From assembly GCA_900551495.1 (NCBI GenBank), contig URWG01000133.1, forward strand, positions 1 through 5,207: DNA of 5,207 nt, given 5' to 3'. Within the stretch, counting starts at the first letter, position 1; the number at the start of each line of letters is the position of its first letter. The position numbers and the translations under genes are program-made. Source of the stretch: an uncultured Eubacteriales bacterium (GTDB lineage Bacteria > Bacillota > Clostridia > Oscillospirales > Oscillospiraceae). This document shows, piece by piece, positions 4,980-5,207 of the stretch. Under the pieces are notes generated by a model. The model was not told where the DNA came from. It did not search any database and saw only the letters and a list, made by a program, of their open reading frames with translations.

Positions 4980-5207
4980 TAGTACAGCTTTGCGCCTGCC
5001 GGAATGTGAGGATCAACCATCAGCAGATGAAGTTTTTCTTCTTCGCCTTCTTTGTGAACGGCACTGATCAGCATTCCGCAGGAATCGATGCCCATCATCG
5101 GGCGGGGCGGGAGGTTTGTGATAGCGATGCAGGTCTTACCAACCAGCTCTTCCGGCTCATAATATTCGTGAATACCGCTCAAAATCACCCGATCTACGCC
5201 GGTTCCG
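4979..5207 (-). CDS. metG: Methionyl-tRNA synthetase, C-terminal tRNA-binding domain (5' part outside window)
   Basis: The last 75 codons of a gene entering from the right edge, ending in TAA. The visible part matches the C-terminal OB-fold (EMAP-II/Trbp111-like) tRNA-binding domain of bacterial MetRS: RVILSGIHEYYEPEELVGK, then NLPPRPMMGIDSCGML, then a closing PHIPAGAKLY, which corresponds to the family's usual IPxGAK ending. This domain raises tRNA affinity and mediates dimerisation of the cytoplasmic enzyme that charges tRNA-Met with methionine. The catalytic Rossmann domain and KMSKS loop lie outside the window. A stand-alone tRNA-binding protein carrying the same fold is the main alternative. 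The gene is followed by a strong intrinsic terminator, so it is probably the last gene of its transcript and independent of the zinc-ribbon operon. Confidence 0.85.
   Translation of the reverse strand, partial: GTGVDRVILSGIHEYYEPEELVGKTCIAITNLPPRPMMGIDSCGMLISAVHKEGEEEKLHLLMVDPHIPAGAKLY

Overview
The base composition, strong AGGAGG-type ribosome binding sites, a BspA-type leucine-rich-repeat (LRR) surface protein and a MetRS-type C-terminal domain suggest a gut-type Clostridia genome (Oscillospiraceae/Ruminococcaceae-like). That assignment is inference; no rRNA or other phylogenetic marker is fully present. Every gene I can support lies on the minus strand, so the window reads biologically from right to left.

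Layout, in the direction of transcription. (1) 5207-4979 is the 3' end of a methionyl-tRNA synthetase gene: the tRNA-binding OB-fold domain, 75 visible residues ending in TAA. (2) 4978-4456 is about 520 bases with no credible gene. It holds a strong intrinsic terminator for the upstream gene (4796-4832), short direct repeats around the metG stop codon, a run of three perfect inverted repeats (4476-4653) that looks like an intergenic repeat element, and a second terminator-like hairpin (4467-4502) that closes the region. (3) 4455-4296 is a putative promoter followed by a leader of roughly 150 nt with two marked dyads. (4) 4295-3631 holds two small cysteine-pair (zinc-ribbon-like) proteins joined by a GTGA stop/start overlap. 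(5) 3557-3153 is a small hydrophobic protein with about four membrane segments. (6) 3022 to the left edge is a large secreted protein, open for at least 1007 codons and cut by the window. It alternates BspA-type LRR blocks with Cys-x-x-Cys / Gly-His repeat modules.

Genes (4) to (6) could form one transcription unit, since there is no strong intrinsic terminator between them, but the 73- and 130-base gaps both contain dyads, so independent expression is possible. A common theme is cysteine-pair, probably metal-binding, sequence: two cytoplasmic zinc-ribbon-like proteins and a secreted protein with repeated CxxC units and a histidine-rich mature N-terminus. Whether this is a functional link or coincidence cannot be decided from the sequence. 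I see no CRISPR array, insertion sequence, rRNA or complete tRNA. The long plus-strand reading frames over the LRR gene are antisense shadows.
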